A stretch of 64,000 nt of DNA from Silurus meridionalis (Eukaryota > Chordata > Actinopteri > Siluriformes > Siluridae): the NCBI RefSeq assembly GCF_014805685.1, contig NC_060906.1, positions 14,276,164-14,340,163 of the forward strand, given 5' to 3'. The notes under the pieces are model-generated. The model was not told where the DNA came from and searched no databases. It worked only from the letters and a program-made list of their open reading frames with translations. Position 1 is the first letter of the stretch; each line of letters begins with the position of its first letter. Of the stretch, positions 22,876 through 37,056 are shown in pieces. The position numbers and the translations under genes were made by a program.

Positions 22876-23718
22876 ATGGACGACACGTGCAAAGAAAGCG
22901 AGTTCCTCTCACTTTCATTCTGCCAAGCTGTGAGGGACCACAAACCTGTGTGGATGTTGGAAGAAATGCGAAACCTGAAGACTTTTCATTGGGAAGAAAA
23001 CGTCCGGCAACAGACCTACAACCCATCCGAGGCGCTTCTGTATGCCATCGTGCACGACCACCGAGATTACACACAATACTTGCTGAATCAGTTTCAGGAC
23101 GTTGCTCTTGCAAATCCAGGAGAGCAATTCTGCTGTTATCCAACATCAGATTCACACCTGGAAATGGCTATCCGCCATGGCAGGAATGACGTCATAGCGT
23201 TCATCCTTCAGGTGGTTCATAGAACACCTTCTCTGCGCTTATACATAAACCAGCGTGTGTGCAAACACGAGAGGGGTGGCAAAACTCCACTACATGTGGC
23301 ATGTGAGCTTTTACAACCACATACCGTCATAATATTATTGGGAAATGGGGCTTCACCGCAAGCTGAGGATCAGAATGGAATGACACCACTGGATCTTCTA
23401 TTGAATAAACTTTGGACCTCCGAAGAGAATGCACACTCCATTAAGTGTAATAGGGCTTTAAGAATGTGCATCGACAACCTGCTCTTTTTCATGCCTAAGT
23501 TGCAGTTTAAAATGAAGAGCACACTTAAAGAGGATCAACTGTTCTGGTCCAAAATTCTGGGAGAGGAGCAGTATAACCTTCTAGTGGGGAGAATTCCTGC
23601 AACACTTTTTCTTACAGCTATGCAGAAAGTCTTGTCTCAACTGCCTCAACATGAATTTTCAGAAAGTCTTGATAAACTGCACATTCCAGCTTTTCTGAAA
23701 CCTCACACACACCATTAA
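22876..23718 (+). CDS. ankrd9-like: ANKRD9-like ankyrin-repeat protein, copy 3 (intact)
   Basis: 280 residues, no stops, same start context. It is closest to copy 2, with a handful of replacements: Asp3 for Asn, Thr for Ala in DYTQYL (residue 66), Gly for Asp at 134, Asn for Ile in CNRAL (192) and Asp for Glu in MCIDNL (200). Because the unit sequence is so similar, recent duplication or gene conversion with copy 2 is likely. Confidence 0.9.
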   Translation: MDDTCKESEFLSLSFCQAVRDHKPVWMLEEMRNLKTFHWEENVRQQTYNPSEALLYAIVHDHRDYTQYLLNQFQDVALANPGEQFCCYPTSDSHLEMAIRHGRNDVIAFILQVVHRTPSLRLYINQRVCKHERGGKTPLHVACELLQPHTVIILLGNGASPQAEDQNGMTPLDLLLNKLWTSEENAHSIKCNRALRMCIDNLLFFMPKLQFKMKSTLKEDQLFWSKILGEEQYNLLVGRIPATLFLTAMQKVLSQLPQHEFSESLDKLHIPAFLKPHTHH

Positions 23719-26079
<2,361 letters not shown>

Positions 26080-26206
26080 AGACTAGAAGAACTGTGGAGG
26101 TGCAGCCATGTCACCATGGCAACGGGTAAACGAATTCGTCGCGACGGACACTTCGTTTACCCGTTGCCATGGTGACATCGCTGCACCGCCACAGTTCTTC
26201 TAGTCT
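26080..26206. promoter_or_regulatory. Inverted repeat with two X-box-like sites, copy 4
   Basis: Shares the GTGGAGG and ATCG changes of copy 3 and adds GGACAC for GGACGC in the loop. X-box-like sites are intact at 26110-26123 and 26163-26176, with the inner one 116 bp from the ATG at 26292. Confidence 0.6.
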
Positions 26207-26291
26207 GTTTACATTAATCTATGACGCATTTGATGCTGACAACCTAAAGGTGTTGATCGTTCTCTGGATATAGCTAGTGTAGCCTGGACAA

Positions 26292-27133
26292 ATGGAGGAC
26301 ACGTGCAAAGAAAGCGAATTCCTCTCACTTTCATTCTGCCAAGCTGTGAGGGACCACAAACCTGTGTGGATGTTGGAAGAAATGCGAAACCTGAAGACTT
26401 TTCATTGGGAAGAAAACGTCCGGCAACAGACCTACAACCCATCCGAGGCGCTTCTGTATGCCATCGTGCACGACCACCGAGATTACGCACAATACTTGCT
26501 GAATCAGTTTCAGGACGTTGCTCTTGCAAATCCAGGAGAGCAATTCTGCTGTTATCCAACATCAGATTCACACCTGGAAATGGCTATCCGCCGTGGCAGG
26601 AATGACGTCATAGCGTTCATCCTTCAGGTGGTTCATAGAACACCTTCTCTGCGCTTATACATAAACCAGCGTGTGTGCAAACACGAGAGGGATGGCAAAA
26701 CTCCACTACATGTGGCATGTGAGCTTTTACAACCACATACCGTCATAATATTATTGGGAAATGGGGCTTCACCGCAAGCTGAGGATCAGAATGGAATGAC
26801 ACCACTGGATCTTTTATTGAATAAACTTTGGACCTCCAAAGAGAATGCACACTCCATTAAGTGTATTAGGGCTTTAAGAATGTGCATTGAGAACCTGCTC
26901 TTTTTCATGCCTAAGTTGCAGTTTAAAATGAAGAGCACACTTAAAGAGGATCAACTGTTCTGGCCAAAATTCTGGGAGAGGAGCAGTATAACCTTCTAGT
27001 GGGGAGAATTCCTGCAACACTTTTTCTTACAGCTATGCAGAAAGTCTTGTCTCAACTGCCTCAACATGAATTTTCAGAAAGTCTTGATAAACTGCACATT
27101 CCAGCTTTTCTGAAACCTCACACACACCAATAA
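26292..27133 (+). pseudogene. ankrd9-like: ANKRD9-like copy 4, frameshifted in the C-terminal region
   Basis: Identical in layout to the intact copies up to residue 223. One T is missing near 26962 (CTGGCCAAAATT where the others read CTGGTCCAAAATT). The frame then changes and stops at 26999 after 235 residues, losing the C-terminal 57 residues. The ankyrin repeats are complete, so a truncated protein could be made, but the conserved C-terminus is lost. Sequence beyond the shift remains clearly homologous to 27133, so the lesion is young or an assembly error. Confidence 0.85.
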
Positions 27134-27916
27134 CACAGTAAAAAGAGGCCTATGTTCTTACCATGCTTTTTGTTGTCTTTTTTCCCATTTTAATTTAATT
27201 ACATCAACTTTTATATTGTGTGGCATAAATTGAATGCTTAAAAGTATTACTATAACTTAAGAAAACAAACCTGTCTTCCAGTTCTCAAACGAAATAATGC
27301 TAAACCTCTTTTTAAAATAAAAAAGGACAGTATTTTTATAGGAATAATCAATGAACCAGTAATGTATGTATTTCATAATGGTTTTAAGAAGTATGCAAAT
27401 TAATTTTAAACAAATTACATTTTACTTTTATTTTATCACAGTTTTACTTTTTAAAAAATGCTTGTTTTATTTATATAAATTTATATTTATATTTAGAATC
27501 GCTGTCTAAAGTCAATGAGAATGTAAAACCATTATAATGTTACTGTGCAGCATTTGATGCATCCAATATGCAGATGTCTTTCAGAGACTTCACTCCTACT
27601 ATTCTGTTTTATGGACAGAGCTATAGTTTATTTCATATTTAATTTACAATTTTATTTTTTTGCATTGCATTATTATGAAATGATTATAACTACTGGAAAA
27701 CAGATATTTATTATATGAAATCTGGGGCATGTGTCTGCCAACAGTATTATTATGCAAACCTGAAAGTGTATTTCTGTGAACTGTGCAGCTGTGATTTAAC
27801 AGTAACCATTATTATGTGTTATTTATGTGTATATTATAAGTTATTTACCTCATTGTGGACAAAAGAAAAAGGGTTATGCATATTAAAAAAAATCATTCTT
27901 ACCTCTTCTGAAATCA

Positions 27917-27972
<56 letters not shown>

Positions 27973-28531
27973 CGTGCGTGCGTGTGTGTGTGTTTGTTTG
28001 CATGTCTATCTTTATGTCTAAATAAGTATTACTAACCTGTGACAAGTTTCTCAACCCAAACACACACATTTACACTCCATCTTTTAGCAGTTGGAGCGTA
28101 TATAACGAATTCCATGGCAATGATGGATGGATTACGTACTGATCCAGGTGTATAAGGGAGAGGACTAACATTACTTTAGCCTACCCTTAACACCAGCATG
28201 TCACTTATGTATTGCCATTGCTGTGCTTCTGCTTCACCCTCTGATCTTTACTCTATTTTGAGGTTGAGCTTCAAGCAATTTTTCTGCCTTAGCTAATATA
28301 CATTTGTTCCATGATTCACTTGGTGTTGCTATAGCTGACTTTACTGTTTCCAAATATAAATTTATTATTTAAAAATAATCATTTGCTAGGTAGGAATCGA
28401 TACTGATATGTAAGAATACATGTGTGGTGGTTGCTTCTGACCTGAACAACTACTGGAGATACTGTATGTAGTCAACAGATGGAGACATTTACCCTGTAAG
28501 ACCCACACATAATTAGAATATACCTTTTCTG

Positions 28532-28567
<36 letters not shown>

Positions 28568-28964
28568 CTGAGTATTACCCTACTGCAGGTATATAATATT
28601 AAGATTAATATTAATATACATTTTACAAATATTGTGCATATAGATAGTACTAACCAATACTATATACTATCCTAACCAATTTGTGTCGCCCCGGCTGCAT
28701 GCATCATACCCAAATTCAGTTAAATCATCACACCACAACACAAAAAGTCCAGATTCATTTAAAGCTCATTGTAGAGGGTTACTTGACTAATACAAGCTAT
28801 TTTTGTGGCATTTGGTTTTTATCTTTATAAAATATTTATTTGTATTTTAACTAGTATTTATTTTTTAGTTATATATGGACAATCCACTACTGTACTGGTT
28901 AGTGCTGTACTGTACTGTATATGATTAAAATGACAATGAAAACCTATTTGACTTGACTTGGATT
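27134..28964. repeat. Array spacer between gene copies 4 and 5, cut by a deletion
   Basis: Homologous to the other spacers, with (TG)n at about 27919-27992, a short (CT)n at about 28537-28563 and the deletion junction near 28685. It also lacks part of the sequence after ACAATCCACT (about 28890), and it stops inside the L2-type tail at CTTGACTTG, where the gypsy element begins. About 530 bp found in other units, including the X-box palindrome, is absent. Confidence 0.85.
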
Positions 28965-29819
28965 TTACCTACGCGCTTGAACCATGTGGCCTTTCTACTC
29001 TGGGACACTCTTCCCACTACTGTCCAGGCTGATTACAAAGCAGTGAAGGACAGACTAAAAGAGTCGTTTGGACAGAAACAGTTCATGGATCGGTTTAAAG
29101 CTAGTTTATCGGCACGACCTCGCACTGCACGGGAAAGCTTGGAGATTTATGCTGCGGAGGTTAGTAGACTGGTGGACGAGGCTTTTCCTGATTATGGAGA
29201 TGCTGCACAGAGTGAGGAGAAATTTCGTCGTTTTCTTGCTGGAATTGACCCGGTGCTGAGAGCAAAGTGCCATGAACAGGGAGCATCTGATTTGGAGGAG
29301 GCATTAATAATAGCAGGTCGGTGTGAGAATGCCAGGGACGCTTTGAAAAATGATTGCTTTCCTATTAATGGGTCTTCCATTGTTAATTCTGGTTCAATTG
29401 CTACTGTTCAACCTCTTGCTGATAATGATGGGCTGTATAGAGCAGTGGAGAGGTTATCTGAGGACATGAGGCAGATGAGAATGGAGTTGAAAAATGTGGG
29501 GGAGGAAAATCGAAAGTTGCAAAGTAGACTGGCCTTTGGCAGCATGGATGAGTGCAGTAATGCTTACTCACAGTCAAATCGAACATTCAGGTGCAACTGT
29601 GGCGGCCGTGGGTGCCAGTCACGAGGGTCCTATGACTCGCAAAGAGTATATGTAGGATATTTGGAGCCAAACATTCCTGATTCTTTTAATCTGGTGGTTG
29701 CTCACACTGTCACCAGGGTTCAGAATGAACTAACCAAAGCAAGGATTTTAAATCCTACAGGACAAGACATTTCATTGCAACAAGGACTGCACCTGGGTGA
29801 GTTTTACAGGGTAAATTAA
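28965..29819 (+). pseudogene. Gypsy gag C-terminal part fused to the pre-RT linker
   Basis: A gag capsid segment (ADYKAVKDRLKESFGQKQFM and AEVSRLVDEAFPDYG) leads to a Cys-rich CNCGGRGC remnant near 29595. It then jumps without a protease active site into the sequence that normally precedes RT (GYLEPNIPDSFNLVVAHTV). The protease has thus been lost by an in-frame deletion. The frame ends at 29819. Confidence 0.8.
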
Positions 29820-29828
29820 TCTGAGCTT

Positions 29829-30657
29829 ATGCCTCTTCATCAATGCTCATTGAACTCAGTTGCAGCAGCCACGTCACAGGTGGCACCTTCAGTGTCCTTG
29901 GATGACTCACCAGTCACTGCCTCGCAAAGAGCTGCACTTTCTGCATTGTTGTTAGAACACAATACGATCTTCAGCGCATCTGAAGGAAGTGTTGGGAAGT
30001 GTACTTTTGTGAAACATCGCATTAGAACAGGAGACCAAGCTCCCATTAAACAACGTGCATACCGTGCCTCACCTGAGAAAAGAGCTGAAATTGATAGACT
30101 AGTCACTGCCTTGCTGGCAGATGGTGTTATCGGGGAGAGCTGTAGTCCCTGGGCCTCACATGTGGTGCTTGTGAAAAATAAATGTGGTGCATGGAGGTTT
30201 TGTGTGGGCGCTTGAACAGTGTCACAGTTAAAACTCTTATCCTCTGCCCCGTGTGGATGACACACTGGACGCATTGGCGGGTTCAACTTGTTTCAGCACA
30301 TTAGACTTTTCCAATGGCTTTTGGCAAGTTAAAGTTGCTAAAGAGGACAGAGAGAAAACTGCCTTTACAACTGGCTGTGGACTTTTCCAATGGCGGGCTA
30401 TGCCGATGGGTCTCTCTAACTCTCCAGCGACATTCCAACGCTTGATGGAGCTTGTTCTGAGAGGTCTTCCATGGCACATCTGCATGGTGTATCTTGATGA
30501 TGTTTTAATTTACAGCAAAACATTCAAGGAACATCTGTCTTATTTAAAGGAATTGTTCACAAGAATTGGGTCAGCAGGTTTGAAATTAAATCCAAAAAAA
30601 TGCCACTTGGCTAGAGACCACGTGGTCTTCCTGGGCCATGTTGTGTCCCAGAAATGA
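29829..30657 (+). pseudogene. Gypsy reverse transcriptase, two lesions
   Basis: The first part (29829-30215) covers the RT fingers (KQRAYRASPEKRAEIDRLV, SPWASHVVLVKNK). A frame change near 30210 follows, then 30253-30657 with STLDFSNGFWQVKV, FTTGCGLFQWRAMPMGLSNS and the catalytic YLDDVLIY. A TGA at 30655-30657 interrupts the chain just after FLGHVVSQK. The catalytic residues themselves are intact. Confidence 0.88.
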
Positions 30658-30687
30658 CTTCAGCCGGATCCACATAATACGGAAAAG

Positions 30688-31410
30688 GTGAGAAACTGGC
30701 CAACACCCAAGTCTCCTTCTGAAGTCAGAGCTTTTGTTGGACTCTGCTCCTACTACAGACGATTCATAAAAGATTTTTTAAAACATGCAGCTCCGCTTAA
30801 CCAGCTTGTGGGCAAAAATGTAACTTTTGACTGGACAAAAAATTGTGAACTGTCATTCAATTATATGAAAGATGTGGTAACCTCTGCCCCAGTTGTGACA
30901 CTGCCTGGTTGTAATATACCTTTTAGAGTCTACACTGATGCTTCAAAATATGCTGTCAGTGCAGTGCTGGCACAAAAGAAAAATGGGCTTGAACATGTGG
31001 TAGCATATGCCAGCCAGGCATTGAACCCTACACAGAGGCGCTGGTATACTTTTGATCGCGAGTTATGGGCGATTGTGTGGGCAGTAAGAGAATTTAAACA
31101 CTACATCGGACTTTCATCATTTATTATTATCACCGACCATCGTCCTCTCTTGGCCCTTCGACGGATGGCCATTGATGATGATCCGACTGGTAGGAGGGGG
31201 AGATGGATCTTAGAGCTGGATCCACTGAATTGGACGATCATCTACAAAAGTGGGCATCACCACAAGAATGCGAATGCTCTGTCTAGACATCCTGATGTGC
31301 CTGACTGGGATAGCATGGGTCAAGGCGTTGAAAGCATGCAGGAAGTTAACATGGTGGGCTCCGAGCCTCCACCGACCAACCCTCCTATGACTTCTGTGTC
31401 TACAGATTAG
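30688..31410 (+). pseudogene. Gypsy RT connection and RNase H
   Basis: Contains VRAFVGLCSYYRRFIKDF, FRVYTDASKYAVSAVLAQK with the RNase H Asp, FDRELWAIVWAVREFKHYI with its Glu, and ITDHRPLLAL with a further Asp. It is open for 240 codons but separated by stops from RT before it and from integrase after it (31411-31641). Confidence 0.85.
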
Positions 31411-31641
31411 GTGTCGGTACCGGACTCAAACATTGTTTCACAATGTAGGCTCTGTGTACATGATTTGTCATATGATGCTTCCTACCTGAGGGAATTGCAG
31501 CATTCTGACTCTGACATTGCAACTGTCCTACACTGGGTGCAGCTAGGCCAATGACCGCATAGAAGACACTTGAAAGGGGTCTCTAAATGCCTGAGGAAAC
31601 TCTGAACCGAGTTCAATCGCCTTTCAATAAATGATGGATTA

Positions 31642-33018
31642 TTGTGTCGTTCTTTTGTCTCTTCACTTACAAGTGACCCGGTCATTCAGTTTGTTGTTCC
31701 CTCTACCCTTGTACCCGACATACTTTTGCAGTTACATGGTGGTCCGGCCGCAGCCCATTTCTCTGCTGAACATGTGTGTGAGAAAGCGAGACTGACTTGT
31801 TACTGGCCTTCAATGTTTAAGGACATCAGAGAGTGGTGTGAGCAGTGCAGGGCTTGTCAGACTCGTCGTGGTCCCGTTCCAACACAACGTGCTCCAATGG
31901 GTGGCATGAATACCATACGCCCATTCGAGAGAGTAGCTACTGACATTTTGGAGCTTCCTTTGACTTCAAAGGGCAATCGTTATGTGCTTGTGGTGGAGGA
32001 CTATTTCACTAAGTTTGTTAGTTTGTATGCTCTTCCTAATCAATCTGCACAGACCGTAGCTCGCTGTCTATTCGAGGACTATGTGTTGACTCATGGTATT
32101 CCAGAGACTTTACATTCTGACCAAGGGCGTCAGTTCGAGGCAGACATTGTTGATAGACTTTGTCAAATGCTTGGGATTCGAAAAACGCGGACTACTCCCT
32201 ATCATCCGGAGTCAGATGGGATGGTTGAACGTTTTAACAGGACTTTGACCCATCAATTAGCGAAAACGCTGTTGACGTATGGTGGGGAATGGGACAGCTT
32301 TGTGAAACATGTAGCGTTTGCCTACAACACCTCGCCCCACTCAAGCACTAAATTCTCACCATATTTCCTTCCTCATGGACGGGAAGCAAGGGTCCCTGTC
32401 GACGTTTTAGTACCTGTCCGTGCATTTGATTCACAATCATCTTCGTCACATGCTGATTTCGTGTCTTCGTTGTTGTCTAGACTGCGCTCAGCCTTTAGTA
32501 GAGCACGCATGCACAGTGAGGAAGCATGTGAACGCCAAAAACTCTACCGTGATAAAAGTGTTCGTCATCTGCCCTATGCAGTGGGTACTATGGTGTGGCT
32601 CGATAATCCTGTTGAGAGTCGTATGAAACTGGCACCGCACTGGAAGGGACCTTTCAAGGTTGTGGAGGTAATGGACTCTTGCGGCGAACAAGGACTGATC
32701 TATCGGATCATAAATCCCATGGACAGTGATGACAGAGGGAAGGTGGTGCATTATAACAGATTGCGCCCTTATACACTGCCTGTTTCTCCTTTGTCAACTA
32801 ATCTCTCTTTTGATGGTACGGATTCTTCTCAGGGTTCTACTCCCTCTGAGTCATTTTTATCTGGTTTGGACGTGGGAGTTTCTCCACAGAATCAGCATTC
32901 GGATTCTACTCAGGGACTGTGTACGCATGCAGATGTTGATTGCTTGATGCCAAGTTTGAGTAGGGCTGGTAGAGTGCAGACACCTCCTGGTTATTTAGAT
33001 GACTTTGTTCTGTATTAA
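31642..33018 (+). CDS. Gypsy integrase, 458-codon frame still open
   Basis: An H2C2 zinc-binding region (CEQCRACQ near residue 70) precedes a DDE core: Asp in VATDILELP, Asp in LHSDQGRQFE and Glu in GMVERFNRTL. A C-terminal block KLAPHWKGPFKVVEV is typical of gypsy integrases. All three catalytic residues and the full frame are retained, although the rest of the polyprotein is broken, so it would not be produced as part of a normal Gag-Pol. Confidence 0.85.
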   Translation: MCRSFVSSLTSDPVIQFVVPSTLVPDILLQLHGGPAAAHFSAEHVCEKARLTCYWPSMFKDIREWCEQCRACQTRRGPVPTQRAPMGGMNTIRPFERVATDILELPLTSKGNRYVLVVEDYFTKFVSLYALPNQSAQTVARCLFEDYVLTHGIPETLHSDQGRQFEADIVDRLCQMLGIRKTRTTPYHPESDGMVERFNRTLTHQLAKTLLTYGGEWDSFVKHVAFAYNTSPHSSTKFSPYFLPHGREARVPVDVLVPVRAFDSQSSSSHADFVSSLLSRLRSAFSRARMHSEEACERQKLYRDKSVRHLPYAVGTMVWLDNPVESRMKLAPHWKGPFKVVEVMDSCGEQGLIYRIINPMDSDDRGKVVHYNRLRPYTLPVSPLSTNLSFDGTDSSQGSTPSESFLSGLDVGVSPQNQHSDSTQGLCTHADVDCLMPSLSRAGRVQTPPGYLDDFVLY

Positions 33019-33054
33019 ATGTCATTTGATGTTGTGTTCATGAGGAAGGGAGGA

Positions 33055-33495
33055 TGTTAAATGAGGTGTGTAAATGGTAGAATGGAAATTGCTATGGATG
33101 TTTTAGTATTGCTTTTCATTCTGCATTGCATATACGTGTTCTGGGTGTGTTAACCATATGTGTAGGTATGTGTATATGTGTGTGTGGTTTTGGGGATTTT
33201 TTGGGTGTGTGTAAACGTGGACGTTTAATTTGAAGGGGGGGACGCATGTAAAATACTTTTTGGGTGTAATTGTGTGTGATAGCTCAAGAGGCGGCTGTGT
33301 CCATTTTATAGGTGTGTTATACATTTCTTTTTTTTCCCTCGGGACTTGCCGTAGGCAAGAGAGATTATTATCGCACCTGCCACAGTGATGCTGTTCTTGT
33401 GATGAAGCGCAATAAAAAGTCGGACTGGTTGTTTCACAGAATCCTGCGTCCATTTCTATTATTTTCTTAGTGAAAAGTAGAAACGCTCGGTTACA
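33055..33495 (+). repeat. Gypsy 3' LTR
   Basis: Starts TGTTAAATGAGG and ends CTCGGTTACA. It contains an AATAAA polyadenylation signal near 33410, consistent with an R/U5 region. No partner LTR exists in the window. Confidence 0.8.
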
Positions 33496-33551
33496 ATGAC
33501 AACCTAAACGTGTTGATCGTTCTCTGGATATAGCTAGTGTAGCCTGGACAA

Positions 33552-34389
33552 ATGGACGACACGTGCAAGCGAATTCCTCTCACTTTTATTCTGCCAAGCT
33601 GTGAGGGACCACAAACCTGTGTGGATGTTGGAAGAAATGCGAAACCTGAAGACTTTTCATTGGTAAGAAAACGTCCGGCAACAGACCTACAACCCATCCG
33701 AGGCGCTTCTGTATGCCATCATGCACGACCACCGAGATTACGCACAATACTTGCTGAATCAGTTTCAGGACGTTGCTCTTGCAAATCCAGGAGAGCAATT
33801 CTGCTGTTATCCAACATCAGATTCACACCTGGAAATGGCTATCCGCCGTGGCAGGAATGACGTCATAGCGTTCATCCTTCAGGTGGTTCATAGAACACCT
33901 TCTCTGCGCTTATACATAAACCAGCGTGTGTGCAAACACGAGAGGGATGGCAAAACTCCACTACATGTGGCATGTGAGCTTTTACAACCACATACCGTCA
34001 TAATATTATTGGGAAATGGGGCTTCACCGCAAGCTGAGGATCAGAATGGAATGACACCACTGGATCTTCTATTGAATAAACTTTGGACCTCCAAAGAGAA
34101 TCCAAACTCCATTAAGTGTATTAGGGCTTTAAGAATGTGCATTGAGAACCTGCTCTTTTTCATGCCTAAGTTGCAGTTTAAAATGAAGAGCACACTTAAA
34201 GAGGATCAACTGTTCTGGTCCAAAATTCTGGGAGAGGAGCAGTATAACCTTCTAGTGGGAAGAATTCCTGCAACACTTTTTCTTACAGCTATGCAGAAAG
34301 TCTTGTCTCAACTGCCTCAACATGAATTTTCAGAAAGTCTTGATAAACTGCACATTCCAGCTTTTCTGAAACCTCACACACACCATTAA
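33552..34389 (+). pseudogene. ankrd9-like: ANKRD9-like copy 5, disrupted near the start
   Basis: Homology starts at the usual ATG (33552), but five bases (AGAAA) are missing after GTGCA near 33568, which shifts the frame after about six codons. A second lesion changes TGGGAA to TGGTAA near 33662 (stop at residue 40 of the family numbering). Downstream sequence from 33721 is open for 222 codons and lacks any C-terminal damage. The upstream palindrome is also gone because of the gypsy-associated deletion. This copy is a pseudogene; translation from the internal ATG at 33721 would miss the conserved N-terminus. Confidence 0.88.
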
Positions 34390-35161
34390 CACAGTAAAAA
34401 GAGGCCTATGTTCTTACCATGCTTTTTGTTGTCTTTTTTCCCATTTTAATTTAATTACATTCAGTTTTATTAGTGTGGCATAAATTGAATGCTCAAAAGT
34501 ATTACTATAACTTAAGAAAACAAACCTGTCTTCCAGTTCTCAAACGAAATAATGCTAAACCGCTTTTTAAAATATAAAAGGACAGTATTTTTATAGGAAT
34601 AATCAATGAACCAGTAATGTATGTATTTCATAATGTTTTTAAGGAGTATGCAAATTAATTTTAAACAAATTACATTTTACTTTTATTTTATCACAGTTTT
34701 TAATGCTTGTTTTATTTATATAAATTTATATTTATATTTAGAATCGCAGTCTAAAGTCAATGAGAATGTAAAACCATTATAATGTTACTGTGCAGCATTT
34801 GATGCATCCAATATGCAGATGTCTTTCAGAGACTTCACTCCTACTATTTTGTTTTATGGACAGAGCTATAGTTTATTTCATATTTAATTTACAATTTAAT
34901 TTTTTTGCATTGCATTATTATGAAATGATTATAACTACTGGAAAACAGATATTTATTATATGAAATCTGGGGCATGTGTCTGCCAACAGTATTATTATGC
35001 AAACCTGAAAGTGTATTTCTGTGAACTGTGCAGCTGTGATTTAACAGTAACCATTATTATATGTTATTTATGTGTATATTATAAGTTATTTACGTCACTG
35101 TGGACAAAAGAAAAAGGGTTATGCATATTAAAAAAAATCATTCTTACCTCTTCGGAAATCA

Positions 35162-35205
<44 letters not shown>

Positions 35206-36745
35206 CGTGCGTGCGTGTGTGTTTGTTTGCATGTCTATCTTTATGTCTAAATAAGTATTACTAACCTGTGACAAGTTTCTCAACCCAAACACACACATTT
35301 ACACTCCATCTTTTAGCAGTTGGAGCGTATATAACGAATTCCATGGCAATGATGGATGGATTACGTACTGATCCAGGTGTATAAGGGAGAGGACTAACAT
35401 TACTTTAGCCTACCCTTAACACCAGCATGTCACTTATGTATTGCCATTGCTGTGCTTCTGCTTCACCCTCTGATCTTTACTCTATTTTGAGGTTGAGCTT
35501 CAAGCAATTTTTCTGCCTTAGCTAATATACATTTGTTCCATGATTCACTTGGTGTTGCTATAGCTGACTTTACTGTTTCCAAATATAAATTTATTATTTA
35601 AAAAAATCATATGCTAGGTAGGAATCGATACTGATATGTAAGAATACATGTGTGGTGGTTGCTTCTGACCTGAACAACTACTGGAGATACTGTATGTAGT
35701 CAGCAGATGGAGACATTTACCCTGTAAGACCCACACATAATTAGAATATACCTTTTCTGTTTTCTCTCTCTCTCTCGCTTTCTCTCTGAGTATTACCCTA
35801 CTGCAGGTATATAATATAAGTATTAATATACATTTTACATATATTGTGCATATAGATAGTACTAACTAATAATATATACTATCCTAACCAATTTGTGTTC
35901 TCTGTGAATCTTGGTTTCTGTGACTTTTAAATGTATTTGAGATTTATTGCCTATTATAGCTGACTAGCATGCATTATTCAAGTAACTCTTTACAATAAGC
36001 TTTATACACATGGACATTTTTTGGGGTGTGATGATTTAACTAAAATGATACATGCAGCCACAGCAGCAAAAGTAGTGTAAACAAACATCAGAAATCAGAA
36101 AAACAAACAAACAAAAAATTGTTAACAGACAAATCTTGTGCTCAATCTGCCACTAATGCAAGTAGTTCTTCTGGTCAGTCAAGTAATGTAGTGCACAAAA
36201 ATCCCCTTTATTCTTCTACATTAACCTCAACCCTATTATTTAGAATTTTGCCAAGATTTTTAACTTACACAAAAAGCCTATTATGTTGTAGGTTTACAAA
36301 AATCTATACAAATTTAAAAATGTTTAACAATTCCACAATACCATTGCTGTTTTTTCAATTGGTTATGCATTTTAAGTGTAACCCTTCTTATATAAAGTAA
36401 TGAGTCGCCCCGGCTGCATGCATCATACCCAAATTCAGTTAAATCATCACACCACAACACAAAAAGTCCAGATTCATTTAAAGCTCATTGTAGAGGGTTA
36501 CTTGACTAATACAAGCTATTTTTATGGCATTTGTTTCTTATCTTTATAAAATATTTCTTTGTATTTTAATTAGTATTTATTTTTTATTTATATATGGACA
36601 ATCCATATGTGCTCAATCTGCCACTAATACAAGTAGTTTTTCTAGTCAGTCAAATAATGTAGTAAAGTAAAAAAACACTTTATGCTTCTACATTCAACTT
36701 AACCCTATCATATTCCACAATTACATTTTGGCATTTTGACAAGAT
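34390..36745. repeat. Last spacer of the array
   Basis: Follows gene copy 5 and retains the roughly 500-bp segment (about 35900-36402) that the inner spacers lack. It has (TG)n at about 35164-35221 and a very short (CT)n near 35763-35777. Near 36605 it is joined directly to the TGCTCAATCTGCC motif, skipping about 400 bp that includes the L2-type tail. Homology ends at GACAAGATTTG where the palindrome would begin. The array stops here. Confidence 0.85.
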
Positions 36746-36774
36746 TTGTTTTTTTAAACAAACAACCTGTGTTA

Positions 36775-37056
36775 TAGGTTGACAAAAAATGTTCATGTTC
36801 ACCACCTCTGAGGAGAGGTGCAAATTATGACTATGCATCTCTGGTGAGTAGTATGTTTTTGTCATGTTATTAGACAAATATTTATATATGTAAAATGCCT
36901 CTCTCTCTGTAATGCCAAATGCGTTGTTATATTGCTTTTTTGTATTGTAATAGTGGTTTCTATAATTGCAACATGATAGTGGTGGTATTAAGAGGTGGAT
37001 TAGGGCGGGTAAGTCCCTACTGAGGGCCCAGGTACCAAATGCACAGCCCGCCACTG
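36775..37056 (-). mobile_element. hAT-like fragment (CAGTGGCGGGCTG terminal repeat)
   Basis: Read on the minus strand it begins CAGTGGCGGGCTGTGCATTT at 37056 and contains AATCCACCTCTTAATACCA. It is related to 61082-61600 and to 52894-53034. It directly abuts a dead receptor exon. The left boundary is approximate and no target-site duplication could be assigned. Confidence 0.65.

Larger units (their letters stand above)
28965..33495 (+). mobile_element. Ty3/gypsy LTR retrotransposon lacking its 5' end
   Basis: Begins inside gag, runs through RT, RNase H and integrase in the gypsy order, and ends with one LTR (33055-33495) preceded by the purine tract GAGGAAGGGAGGA. No 5' LTR, leader or gag start is present. 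At the right the unit sequence resumes with TGACAACCTAAACG. A single deletion removing the 5' part of the element together with about 530 bp of neighbouring unit would explain both boundaries. Confidence 0.9.

Noticed and set aside
33721..34389. ANKRD9-like copy 5 as a functional N-terminally short gene
   Set aside because: The 5-nt deletion and the TAA upstream remove the conserved N-terminus, and the control palindrome is missing, so pseudogene is the better call.
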